Origin: Bacteroidota bacterium
GTDB lineage: Bacteria; Bacteroidota; Bacteroidia; SXHM01
Length of the DNA stretch: 64,000 nucleotides
Reading direction: 5' to 3'
Assembly: GCA_947479755.1 (NCBI GenBank)
Contig: CANKAM010000007.1
Coordinates: 58,057 to 122,056 of the forward strand
How positions within the stretch are numbered: the first letter of the stretch is position 1; every line of letters starts with the position of its first letter. The position numbers and the translations under genes are program-made. The notes under the pieces were generated by a model that saw only the letters and a program-made list of their open reading frames with translations, was not told the origin of the DNA and did no database searches. Below, in pieces: positions 55,100 to 64,000 of this stretch.

Positions 55100-55483
55100 T
55101 TATTGTTTAGATCCGGCAAACTGTTCGGCATTGTTATTATAGTCATAGGCAATTGTAATGGGGCTATGACTAAGGTCGAACGTTAATTGGTTTGTAGTGC
55201 AGTTTGTGCAGGTAACGGATGTTGACGAAGGTTTCATAATATCCTGTTCCCAGGTTGCTGCCTCGCTGCCTTGCGGTGAAATTCGCACTCTTGTGCTGCT
55301 TACTCTGGAAACGGTAACGGAGTAATTTGCATTTTGATACGATGGTGAAAGTACATTCATAGCTCCAACATACGTTCCGGTAATACCATCGGTAAGATCG
55401 GGAACATCATCATTGTTATTACAGGATGTGTTTACAATACTGATAACAAAGGCAAGCAGGACGATGCTGAAGAAGTTTTTCAT
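55100..55483 (-). CDS. Hypothetical lipoprotein
   Basis: MKNFFSIVLLAFVISIVNTSC lipobox. Confidence 0.6.
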   Translation of the reverse strand: MKNFFSIVLLAFVISIVNTSCNNNDDVPDLTDGITGTYVGAMNVLSPSYQNANYSVTVSRVSSTRVRISPQGSEAATWEQDIMKPSSTSVTCTNCTTNQLTFDLSHSPITIAYDYNNNAEQFAGSKQ

Positions 55484-55546
55484 GAGAGAAGAATTTAAAA
55501 TGTATTTCAAAGATAGGATTAAAACCCATTTATTAACTTTTGTCTT

Positions 55547-56497
55547 TTACAGTATAATCTGCGCCACAATCAGGTAAATAAAAATACTGAGAATATCCTG
55601 GATAATGGTAGCAAGCGGACCTGAGCCAAAGGCGGGATCTTTGCCAAGCCGCATTAAAAGCCAGGGAAGAAATAATCCTATGCTGGAAGCCACCATTCCG
55701 GCAAGGGTTATGGTAATGCCTACTACCAATGCTATTCTTATGTCAAATCCTCCGATGAGTGCCATGGGTAAACTGAGCACACCAAGTATAAGACCTATCA
55801 TAAGACCGGTAAATAATTCCTGTTTCAGAATTTTTGCGAAGCTTGTCCAGCTGAGTGTTAGCCCTCTGATTACAATGGTTTCGGTTTGTGTGCCTATTGC
55901 ATCGGCAAGGTAAACTATGCCGGGAATAAAAAATGCGAGTGCAATGTTACTGTTCAGTATTTCTTCATAGCGTGCCATAATAAAGGTGGCTAAAAAAGTA
56001 CCGACAAGTCCCACCAGTAGCCAGGGAAGGCGGTGTTGTATCTTGCGCAGCGGAGGTTCTTTTACTGCTTTGCTTGCCCGAGAAGTTTCTTTATGAATAC
56101 CGGCAATTTTATGAAGGTCTTCAACATGTTCGTTTCTCAGCGTTTCAATAATGGTAAGGGTGGGTATTATGCCCATGAACACACCTTGCTTGCTTGTAAC
56201 GGGCACTGACTGCAGTTTTTTATAAATAGCATGGGTTGCAACATATTCAAGCGACTTATCAATATCCACCGGATTGCATTCCGAAATTAGTTTATCAACT
56301 GTATCGGAGTCTTTGCTTTTAAGCAGTATATCTAAACTGACAAAACCCAGCAAAATATTTTGTTCGTCAACTACAAAAATTTGCTGCGTATCATCAAAAT
56401 CATTCGTCTTGATTTGGTTCAGCACCTTAAGAACAGTATCACCGGTATTGGCGAGCGGAACTTTTAAGGTGATGTAATCATTCAGTGTTTTTTTCAT
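55547..56497 (-). CDS. MgtE-like magnesium transporter (CBS pair + TM domain, lacks MgtE N-domain)
   Basis: Two CBS motifs; RLPWLLVGLVGTFLATFIMARYEE, FIPGIVYLADAIGTQTETIVIRGL. Confidence 0.88.
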   Translation of the reverse strand: MKKTLNDYITLKVPLANTGDTVLKVLNQIKTNDFDDTQQIFVVDEQNILLGFVSLDILLKSKDSDTVDKLISECNPVDIDKSLEYVATHAIYKKLQSVPVTSKQGVFMGIIPTLTIIETLRNEHVEDLHKIAGIHKETSRASKAVKEPPLRKIQHRLPWLLVGLVGTFLATFIMARYEEILNSNIALAFFIPGIVYLADAIGTQTETIVIRGLTLSWTSFAKILKQELFTGLMIGLILGVLSLPMALIGGFDIRIALVVGITITLAGMVASSIGLFLPWLLMRLGKDPAFGSGPLATIIQDILSIFIYLIVAQIIL

Positions 56498-56582
56498 GGC
56501 AGAAAAGTATAACAGTATTTTGCGCAATGACGCAATTCTGCTGTGTTATTTTCCCTGCTAAGATACGCAATATCAGGTATCC

Positions 56583-57131
56583 TTATTTAAGCACACGCTC
56601 GGCTTGCTGTATATGCCTGTCGATATGATAAACAAGAAAACGAAAGGTATCGCCAAGACGCAATTTTACAAGGTTGCTGAGTGAAATAGCTGATTTTGTT
56701 TTGGTGAGGTTAATGGTTTTTGACTGCGTGAGTAAAGAGGCAAGCAGTTGTTGCTGTTTCAAAAAACGGTCAATAGTGGTAAAAGACAACTGAGAGTTGA
56801 GAGGGTTTTTGTCTTTAGGCGATTGCATCTTTTTGACTTCACCGTTCTTTACCTTCATGAGGTTGGCAAAGTAATTTCCAAGCAATCCACTTTTAACGGT
56901 TGAAGCGATTGAAACTTTTTCTGCTTTAAGAATCTGTTTCTGAATTTCGGGTAAATAGAAATCGCCATAGAGGTTAAGGTGTTCTATACATTCCAGTATA
57001 CTCCATGATTCGGGGCTCTTTTTATAGTTGAGCTGAGTTAAAGAAAGTTCTTTGAATTTTTTTACTGCACTGTTAGTGTCTTCAATAATTACGAGCAGCT
57101 CGTCAATTAAAAGGTTGTTGGTTGTTTGCAT
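56583..57131 (-). CDS. DinB family protein
   Basis: SPESWSILECIEHLNLYGDFYLPEIQ, FLVYHIDRHIQQAERVL. Confidence 0.85.
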   Translation of the reverse strand: MQTTNNLLIDELLVIIEDTNSAVKKFKELSLTQLNYKKSPESWSILECIEHLNLYGDFYLPEIQKQILKAEKVSIASTVKSGLLGNYFANLMKVKNGEVKKMQSPKDKNPLNSQLSFTTIDRFLKQQQLLASLLTQSKTINLTKTKSAISLSNLVKLRLGDTFRFLVYHIDRHIQQAERVLK

Positions 57132-57188
57132 GGGTTTAAATTTTTATGCAAAGATTGGAGAACCTTTTTTTGTGGTTATTGATTGAAA

Positions 57189-57728
57189 TCAAGAATTCCG
57201 GATGCGGCTTAATGTCTCAGGTGTCATGCGCAGATAGGAGGCAATATATTTAAGCGGAATGTGCTGAAACAGATTTGGTCTGCGTTGCAACACACGGTTG
57301 AGGCGCTCAACAGGTGAGGTTATCATTAAATCTACTTCACGGTCGATCTGCTGGGTAACGAGGGCTTCAAGCAGCTGTATATATTGTTGCTGGCTCTGGT
57401 TGTCTTCATTCACCAACTCCTGAAGCTTTTCTTTTGAAATAAATTTAACCGTTGTTTTGCGAATGGCCTGTATGTAAAACTCGGAAGGTGTGCCTTTAAG
57501 AAATGATGAAAGCGAATTAATAAACGAACTTTCATACCCAAAGCGTATTGTTTGTTCTTCAAACTCTGATAAATAAAAAACTCTTATGGCGCCTGCCATA
57601 ACAAAATACAGGTTTTTCTCTACCTCCCCTTCTTTAATAAGAAACTGTCCTTTTGAAATTACTTTTTTTTCTGCTGCTTTTTCAAAAGAGTTTATCAGCT
57701 TGCGTGTGAAGTCAGGCTCGTTCTTCAT
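57189..57728 (-). CDS. Crp/Fnr family transcriptional regulator
   Basis: cNMP-binding fold pattern FLIKEGEVEKNLYFVMAGAIRVFYL; C-terminal HIPLKYIASYLRMTPETLSRIR HTH. Confidence 0.93.
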   Translation of the reverse strand: MKNEPDFTRKLINSFEKAAEKKVISKGQFLIKEGEVEKNLYFVMAGAIRVFYLSEFEEQTIRFGYESSFINSLSSFLKGTPSEFYIQAIRKTTVKFISKEKLQELVNEDNQSQQQYIQLLEALVTQQIDREVDLMITSPVERLNRVLQRRPNLFQHIPLKYIASYLRMTPETLSRIRNS

Positions 57729-57750
57729 TTAAGAATTAGAATGTTTTAGT

Positions 57751-58281
57751 CTATTCAACTATGATACTATCATTTTCTTTGCGTACCGAATAGCCAAAGG
57801 TTTTATAAGGTTTTGTTGCGTACCGGTCTTTGTATACTTCTACTAAATAGTTTAAACGGGGATAATGAATTCGCTCGGTTGAAGTGCCTTTTTCAAAATT
57901 ATCAGCAATGGAACGGGGAAAATTTCTCTCGTTATTCTGATAATGTGATTTTACAAATTCTTTTACCATATCAGGGTTTGCTGAAAGAGTTGCAGGCAGT
58001 AACTCTTCCTGCATTAAAATTGGTTCACCATTTAATTTGGCATCTGAAACCATTTCACCTGCTCTTTGCTGAATCTGTTTGTTCACAGAATTAGCTTTTG
58101 GTTTTACAGCGGTTGCGTCAACTTTGACAACAACTTCTTTAACAGTATCAACAGGAACTGATAGTGGCAAAGCAGAAATCTGAACAGTTGTATCTGCTGA
58201 TACAGAATGTTGTTCAGTGCTGCTATTGCTGCAGGCTACTACAAAAAATGAAATGCAAAAAAGCAGTAGCTGTATTTTCAT
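57751..58281 (-). CDS. Hypothetical lipoprotein
   Basis: LLLFCISFFVVAC lipobox. Confidence 0.6.
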   Translation of the reverse strand: MKIQLLLFCISFFVVACSNSSTEQHSVSADTTVQISALPLSVPVDTVKEVVVKVDATAVKPKANSVNKQIQQRAGEMVSDAKLNGEPILMQEELLPATLSANPDMVKEFVKSHYQNNERNFPRSIADNFEKGTSTERIHYPRLNYLVEVYKDRYATKPYKTFGYSVRKENDSIIVE

Positions 58282-58587
58282 CTATTGAATTTTTTTCAGA
58301 ATGGTATGGTCAATATAAAATGTTCCGAAAGGTATGAAAGAAGCCAGTAAAACTTTCCAGGTGGTTTGGGTAAACTTCCATTGGTTTTCTGCGGCAATAC
58401 TAAATGCATAAGCAACATAAAGCAGAAATAAAAGACCATGGACAGGGCCAATTGATTTTACCAATGCAGGGTTGCCTGACATGTATTTGAGCGGAACGCC
58501 AATGAACATTAGCGCAATGAGCGAAACACCTTCAAGAAAGGCAAGTATTCTGAAGCGTCCGGTGTTGGTTTTTAAAAGGTTTTTCAT
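58282..58587 (-). CDS. DUF3817 membrane protein
   Basis: RFRILAFLEGVSLIALMFIGVPLKY...GPVHGLLFLLYV...PFGTFYID. Confidence 0.88.
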   Translation of the reverse strand: MKNLLKTNTGRFRILAFLEGVSLIALMFIGVPLKYMSGNPALVKSIGPVHGLLFLLYVAYAFSIAAENQWKFTQTTWKVLLASFIPFGTFYIDHTILKKIQ

Positions 58588-58605
58588 TTAGGGTTTAAAT
58601 TAGTA

Positions 58606-59175
58606 TCAGCGTTCAATTTCAATATCGTATTTATCCAGAAGGCCTGCCACGCCTAAGAGAGCGAACTTAGCCTTTTTTATTTTGTTGCCATCGGGGTTAA
58701 TGGAATAGTTATATGCGGAGCGCAAATCTGTTTTTTGTAACAAGGTATTTTCAAACTTTGCATTCAGCAAATCACAATTGTCAAAAACAGCGCCAGTTAA
58801 ATCACACTGGGTAAAATCAACCTCGTGCAATTGTGTGCTTTTAAAAACTGTTTTCTTGATTTTTGTTTTGTAAAAAGATGAATGACTAAGATTGCAGGTG
58901 TCAAAGCTAACGCTTAATCCAAACTCATTACACTTATCAAAGTGCAGACCCAGCATTTTGCAATCTTTAAATGTTACATCGCGTAAGGTTGTTCTCAACA
59001 GTCTTGCAAGACTTAAATTACAAGCTATAAACTTACAGTCAATAAACTTTACATCAGTAAGGTCGGTATTTGAGAGCTCGCAGTTTTTGAACACGCAATT
59101 CTCGTACTCGCCTTTGGTAACCGGGGTTGTGGTGAAGTTTTGTTTATCAAAGGTTTTATCTTGCTGATATTCCAT
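58606..59175 (-). CDS. Pentapeptide repeat protein
   Basis: Successive A(D/N)LXX-type units: CVFKNCELSNTDLTDVKFIDCKFIACNLSLARL. Confidence 0.9.
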   Translation of the reverse strand: MEYQQDKTFDKQNFTTTPVTKGEYENCVFKNCELSNTDLTDVKFIDCKFIACNLSLARLLRTTLRDVTFKDCKMLGLHFDKCNEFGLSVSFDTCNLSHSSFYKTKIKKTVFKSTQLHEVDFTQCDLTGAVFDNCDLLNAKFENTLLQKTDLRSAYNYSINPDGNKIKKAKFALLGVAGLLDKYDIEIER

Positions 59176-59220
59176 TAGCAGAAAAGAGAATGCTGTGAAG
59201 ATTAATGTCCGGCAACTTTG

Positions 59221-60402
59221 CTACTTTTTTATGTAGTTAATACTAATCTCGGGCTCGTAATTAATAGGTCCGAAGAGAATGAGAAAGCGTGTTTTCCAGT
59301 TTTTGTTCATCCGCAATTCATAAATAATACGGGCAGGGCCTCCAAAAATAACACGCAGCGGGTTCATGTAAATAGCAGGATTATTAGTCCAGCCGATTGC
59401 AGGAGGCTGAACAGGAGGATCTACAAACGTTCCGAAAATGCGGTCCCATACCAAAAACATTCCTCCTCCCAAATTTGCCATCTGGTGCTCTTTGGCAGAG
59501 GAGTGGTGAACATAATGGTAAGCACCATGACCTCCAAAAAACTGGGTAAGAAAACGTAGCACTGCATACTTTCTTATAAAGTTGTAATGCACCGTAGTAT
59601 GATTGAATATTTCAAAATTATACATCAGCAGTGAGTAGATGCCCATTTCTAAAATAAGTGGTTCGGTGTAAAACAATTTAGAAAGTACGGCCATTGAAAT
59701 AATTTTTGGAAGAAGTAAAACAATATCAAAGGTAAAGGCAAGCGGCACGCCAATAGGATGCAGAAATTCGGGAAGGTGATGCGGCCCATGCGCCACATGC
59801 CACAAAAAGCGCGATACGTGTGTAAGGTAATGCATAAAATAGGCAGTAAATGAATACACAGTAAGGGTAAGCAATAGCGCTAAAATTTTGGAATGCGTGA
59901 CAAACAGTGTTGGTATATACCTGCTGATGCCGGCTGAAAGATATGTTTCGGTTTTTGTAATAAACATAGCGCCATCTGCAAAGCTGTAGCCTGATGCAAG
60001 AAAGATTAATCCACCTGCAAGCAGAAGCACTATACTTGCTGCCAGACCAATAATTCCTGAGGTTGTATATACCAGAAAACTGCGGTAAACAAGTGCACGG
60101 TTTGTTATTTTACTTTTTATAAAAAAGCCGTAAACCGATACAAACTGCCGTGTTAAAAAGGTGATGATGAGCAATGAAACGAATAAAATAAGTACAGTGT
60201 TATTTTTATCAGCATCATTTTGATTCAGGTAATCTTTAAATTCTGAAACGGTTAAAAATTCAGGAAGGGAAGGCAGGATGAGCAGTTCCATGGCTATATA
60301 CCCGGCTGATAAAATAATAATGAGCACAGGCAGCCAGGTAAACTTAGCAGCCTGCTCAGTAGTAATTTCAAAATTCCAGATTTGTTTAAGCACGCGCATC
60401 AA
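59221..60402 (-). CDS. Sterol desaturase/fatty acid hydroxylase family protein
   Basis: Histidine clusters HYLTHVSRFLWHVAHGPHH, NHTTVHYN, GAYHYVHHS within multi-TM protein. Confidence 0.88.
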   Translation of the reverse strand: MMRVLKQIWNFEITTEQAAKFTWLPVLIIILSAGYIAMELLILPSLPEFLTVSEFKDYLNQNDADKNNTVLILFVSLLIITFLTRQFVSVYGFFIKSKITNRALVYRSFLVYTTSGIIGLAASIVLLLAGGLIFLASGYSFADGAMFITKTETYLSAGISRYIPTLFVTHSKILALLLTLTVYSFTAYFMHYLTHVSRFLWHVAHGPHHLPEFLHPIGVPLAFTFDIVLLLPKIISMAVLSKLFYTEPLILEMGIYSLLMYNFEIFNHTTVHYNFIRKYAVLRFLTQFFGGHGAYHYVHHSSAKEHQMANLGGGMFLVWDRIFGTFVDPPVQPPAIGWTNNPAIYMNPLRVIFGGPARIIYELRMNKNWKTRFLILFGPINYEPEISINYIKK

Positions 60403-60420
60403 TTGCTTTAATTCAATGTT

Positions 60421-61998
60421 CTATTCTTTTATAAAGCGCTGCACTTCATTGCCTGTTTCAATAAAGTAAATACCCTTTGCAAAACTATTTGTTTTAAGAT
60501 TTGTATTTCTATCAGTAATTATTGTCTGCATTATTTTTTTTCCTTCAGAAGTATAAACCAAAATTTCATTGCCAATCATTTCGGGTGAAACTGCAACATT
60601 CAGCTCTTCGCTTACAGGATTTGGGAAAATACTCCATCTGTTTTTGTCACCATCTAATAAGGTTACTGTTACGTTGGTATTACTGCTGACAATGGTTTTT
60701 ACAAACCAGATATTCATTTTAGTGCTGCGGGTATCGCCCCACACGCTGTAAAGTGTATCGCCACTATAGGTGCAGCTCATAAAATCATTTCCGTTTTCTG
60801 CGATAAGTGAATCAAACTCAATAAACTCGCTCGATAGTTTTTGATTGGGAGAGAATGTTTGTCCGTTATCGGTGCTGGTTGCATAATAAAAATCATAGCC
60901 GGCACTCCAGAAACCGTTGGTTCCTGAATTGCGCCTGTCGCGCCAGGTTACGGCTATATTTCCCTGTTCGTTATAAGCGCCCCATACCATGTCCTGTGCT
61001 TTTCCGTTTGCAAGCGCGTCATCATTTACACGAACGGGGCTGCTCCATGTTTGTCCTTCATCGCTGCTGCGAAATGCCTTAATATCGGCATCTCCGTTTT
61101 GTGCATCAGGGGTTAAGAATACTAATTTGTTAGCATCCGAAGGATGAGTAATGAGCTGATAACCGTTTTTGAAATTGGTATCGTTGGCAGCAGGCAGGGC
61201 AGCATAAACGGTGGAGTATGAAAAGCTTTGTCCCTGATTTGCAGAACTTGCAAAGTAATAGGCAGGATAGATATTCTGCGATGAAACATAACTGGGATAT
61301 ATGGCACAAAATTTTCCGTTAACAGTGGTGGCCGGGGCTGCCATAGGGGCTGCAATTGCATTTCCAATCAGGTGAGTTCCACCTTCAAGGGATGCTATAG
61401 TAGTCCAGGTGTGTCCGCTATCAGCTGAGGCTTTAAAGTAATTGCGGTTTGGCGGTGCAATCCAGGGTGCGGGTTTGGTGGTGATGTAAAGTATTCCTTC
61501 GTTTTCGGTGTTAGAATTATCAACCACCAGCCAGGGACGATCAATAGGACGCTTATTTATAACATCGTACATATCAAATGCCTTGGAAGGTGTATCCCAG
61601 CTTAAGCCCCCGTTGAGTGAGCGGGCTAGATATATACCGCCACTGTCGGGCGCCTGCCTGTAATCAATATAGGAGATGTATAACAATCCGTTTTTTTCAA
61701 ATGCCATAGACACATCAGCTGAGCCATAGCTGCTGCCGAAGTGAGGAAGCACAGCCGCTGTGCTCCAGGTTGTTCCGCCATCAAAGCTTGCGCGTGTTTT
61801 TATGGCAATGCGGAATAAGCCGTTTGTAAACTTCATGCCCATCCAGGCAGCTACTAAGTTTTGATTATTGGTTGGGTTTATGGCAAGGTAAGGCTCACCG
61901 TCAAAAATTACTCCGTTGCTGATATTTGTATTTACTGGTTGGGCGTTTGCTATTTGAACGAAAAGAAAGACTATAAAAAAGAGGATGAGTTTTTTCAT
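60421..61998 (-). CDS. BNR/sialidase-like beta-propeller with T9SS sorting domain
   Basis: Repeated Asp-box-like SFDGGTTW, SLNGGLSW, SADSGHTW, SSDEGQTW; IFPNPVSEELNVAV CTD. Confidence 0.9.
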   Translation of the reverse strand: MKKLILFFIVFLFVQIANAQPVNTNISNGVIFDGEPYLAINPTNNQNLVAAWMGMKFTNGLFRIAIKTRASFDGGTTWSTAAVLPHFGSSYGSADVSMAFEKNGLLYISYIDYRQAPDSGGIYLARSLNGGLSWDTPSKAFDMYDVINKRPIDRPWLVVDNSNTENEGILYITTKPAPWIAPPNRNYFKASADSGHTWTTIASLEGGTHLIGNAIAAPMAAPATTVNGKFCAIYPSYVSSQNIYPAYYFASSANQGQSFSYSTVYAALPAANDTNFKNGYQLITHPSDANKLVFLTPDAQNGDADIKAFRSSDEGQTWSSPVRVNDDALANGKAQDMVWGAYNEQGNIAVTWRDRRNSGTNGFWSAGYDFYYATSTDNGQTFSPNQKLSSEFIEFDSLIAENGNDFMSCTYSGDTLYSVWGDTRSTKMNIWFVKTIVSSNTNVTVTLLDGDKNRWSIFPNPVSEELNVAVSPEMIGNEILVYTSEGKKIMQTIITDRNTNLKTNSFAKGIYFIETGNEVQRFIKE

Positions 61999-62151
61999 TT
62001 TGTAAGAATGTACAGGCATTTTATTTTGCACAGAATGTATTTTGTGAAAGCAAATTTAGGAAAAGCCAACAACCACAAAATTGAATTGCTTTGAATAAAT
62101 ATCAGCAGTCTGAAAAGAGAAAGTGTTAGACTTTCTTTCCGGCATTCATCT

Positions 62152-63636
62152 TTAGTTCTTAATGAGTTTTGTCGTCTGTGTCGAATTGCCTTTATATATC
62201 CTTAGAAAATACAAGCCATTTGTCAATGATGAAAAATCATGATTATTAATTTGTTTACCCGTCCAAATTGTTTGTCCTGTTGAATTTAATAATTCATAAT
62301 ATTCGTTTTCCACTTTACCCTCTATATTGATTGAATTAGTAAATGGGTTTGGATAAACATTTAAACTTTTTTGAGCTTCGATGTTTTGTATACCTGAAAC
62401 TGAACACATCTTTAGCATATTGAAAACACCGGTATCTACAACACAGTTTTGCAATTTCATATTGACAATAAAACTATCAATACCGTTTTGCATTTCTAAG
62501 GGAGTTACGATTGGCGAATTATAAGTTGCCCATAACATTGTATTGTTCCAATCAGTAGGATTGTTTACGTTAAGACTATGTGGATTCTGAAAGCCTACTG
62601 TTACAGTTTTCCATGTCCAGAATGCTTGACCGCTGATTTTATTTTCGAGATTTCTTAAAATAGTTGTCAATTTATTCTGCATTCCACCTAAAGTATCTTC
62701 GCCCCATTCGCCACACCAAATTGGAACATTTAAAGAGTTAGAAAGTGCTGTCCAAGCCGGTATATCGGGAGCACTGAAAAAGAAAGTGTAATAATGAAAT
62801 TGGAAACAAATATTTGAATCAGGCAATGAGGTGAAAATAGAGAACTCCTGAGCGTAATTATTCCCTTCAAGCATTATCATGTGGTTGGTGTCAACCATGC
62901 GAATGCTGTCAATTATATTATCATATAGATTAACTAAATCAGGCCACCACCAAATATTTGGCTCGTTTAATAAATCGTAAGCTGCAATTATTCCACGATT
63001 TTTATACCTATCTGCAATTGCCTTCCAGAGTTGAATCGTTCTGTTCTTATTCACGGGTGAGTTCCATAAATCTATAGAATCCGGATCCGCTATAAAATGA
63101 GTTGCCTGTCCACCCGGTGCAGCATGCATATCCAAAACCGCATAAACATTATAGTCTTCACACCATTTCAAAACACTGTCCAAAATTTCCCAACCTTCAG
63201 GTTTGTAGACAAAGGGATTTGCATCGTCTTCTAACAAATTATGATTAAAAGGAATGCGAACTACATTATAACATTCTTGTGAAATCCTTTCTATATCTGC
63301 ACGGGTTATGTAGTTTTTATAAACCGAGTCTTTGAAATTATTAAATGCAACAGGTCCAATAATTGATGTCATTTTATTGGTAATATCTTTTTCAGAAATC
63401 AGTCCACCGCCCCACATCAACCCTTCCCACATTAACCATGAGCCAATATTCACTCCATCAAGATTAATTGCTGTGTTTTGCCCATTATGTATTTTTTGCC
63501 CGTTGCGATGAACGAAAGAAGTATTGTCCCAAATAGCTTGTGCTTGGATTTTATTTATTGAAATTAGAAATACTAACATTAAAAGCAGATTTCTTGTCAG
63601 TCTAAATACTGCTCTTTTTCTCAATGTTTGTTTCAT
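62152..63636 (-). CDS. Glycoside hydrolase family 5 (cellulase)-like enzyme with T9SS sorting domain
   Basis: NVVRIPFNHNLLEDD, VYAVLDMHAAPGG, AAYDLLNEPN, WCGEWGE; VYPNPFTNSINIEG CTD. Confidence 0.92.
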   Translation of the reverse strand: MKQTLRKRAVFRLTRNLLLMLVFLISINKIQAQAIWDNTSFVHRNGQKIHNGQNTAINLDGVNIGSWLMWEGLMWGGGLISEKDITNKMTSIIGPVAFNNFKDSVYKNYITRADIERISQECYNVVRIPFNHNLLEDDANPFVYKPEGWEILDSVLKWCEDYNVYAVLDMHAAPGGQATHFIADPDSIDLWNSPVNKNRTIQLWKAIADRYKNRGIIAAYDLLNEPNIWWWPDLVNLYDNIIDSIRMVDTNHMIMLEGNNYAQEFSIFTSLPDSNICFQFHYYTFFFSAPDIPAWTALSNSLNVPIWCGEWGEDTLGGMQNKLTTILRNLENKISGQAFWTWKTVTVGFQNPHSLNVNNPTDWNNTMLWATYNSPIVTPLEMQNGIDSFIVNMKLQNCVVDTGVFNMLKMCSVSGIQNIEAQKSLNVYPNPFTNSINIEGKVENEYYELLNSTGQTIWTGKQINNHDFSSLTNGLYFLRIYKGNSTQTTKLIKN

Positions 63637-63824
63637 TGTCTGTAGTCTTTTAAGGTTGCGGCTAACATTTATAATGCGAAACAAATCTACACCATAGATT
63701 TTTAATTATAAAACAGGTTTTCAACAACTGCTATTAAAAATATTTATAAAAAACTACCATAAATGGTAACCCTACATATTGACCGATTACAGATTTTTGT
63801 ATAAACCAAAAAACCAAAATCAGT

Positions 63825-64000
63825 ATGAAAAAAGTAAAAGCCGTTAAGAAAAAAATAATAACCCCACGAATAATTGATATGGTAATTGTTTCAAAAGCAA
63901 ACCTGAATATTAAATTAATACGTGAAGCAAAAGAGATACCGCAAAAAGATTTGACGGCAACTTTAGGTTTAAACTGTGCCAAATACGAAAGCGGGAAAAA
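63825..64000 (+). CDS. HTH (XRE/Cro-like) DNA-binding protein, 3' truncated by window edge
   Basis: MKKVKAVKKKIITPRIIDMVIVSKANLNIKLIREAKEIPQKDLTATLGLNCAKYESGK; IREAK..PQKDL..TLGL...YESGK HTH_3 pattern; absent from ORF track because the frame runs off the window. Confidence 0.65.
   Translation, partial: MKKVKAVKKKIITPRIIDMVIVSKANLNIKLIREAKEIPQKDLTATLGLNCAKYESGK

Noticed and set aside
1-64000. tRNA, rRNA, prophage or integrative element
   Set aside because: No cloverleaf-like GGTTCRANNCC arms, rRNA-like stretches, integrase, transposase or phage structural genes were seen on either strand.

Overview
The window is chromosomal DNA from a Bacteroidota bacterium. Supporting signs are 12 proteins with type IX secretion (T9SS) C-terminal sorting domains, TAnnTTTG-type promoters, and families such as DUF4270, DUF983, DUF3109 and PorT. 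I support about 58 coding regions, including phnW, purQ, cysS, pgk, ubiX, rfaE2, panD, panC and glmS. Other recognisable loci are a LytTR/histidine-kinase two-component system, a DUF433/DUF5615 toxin-antitoxin pair, a 1421-aa SprB-repeat adhesin, an M16 peptidase, an MgtE-like transporter and a GH5 enzyme. I saw no rRNA, tRNA, CRISPR array or transposase. The signals most worth follow-up are: (i) an ungapped, identically spaced cis-module upstream of two T9SS cargo genes, next to an orphan LytTR system and directly downstream of BIME-like repeats; (ii) a period-4 higher-order repeat (915-924 bp) in the SprB adhesin; (iii) five BIME-like REP pairs whose two hairpins differ by compensatory changes, plus three other interspersed repeat families, one of which appears to supply the N-terminus of a lipoprotein peptidase; (iv) long hairpins abutting the cysS and DUF4270 start codons; (v) two paralogous cytochrome c-like + PHM-like copper proteins with CX3CH/CX4CH heme motifs; (vi) a 19-aa leader ORF before a stand-alone GT5 domain; (vii) a terminator embedded in the 3' coding end of a convergent gene. 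All calls come from reading the sequence; no database search was run.
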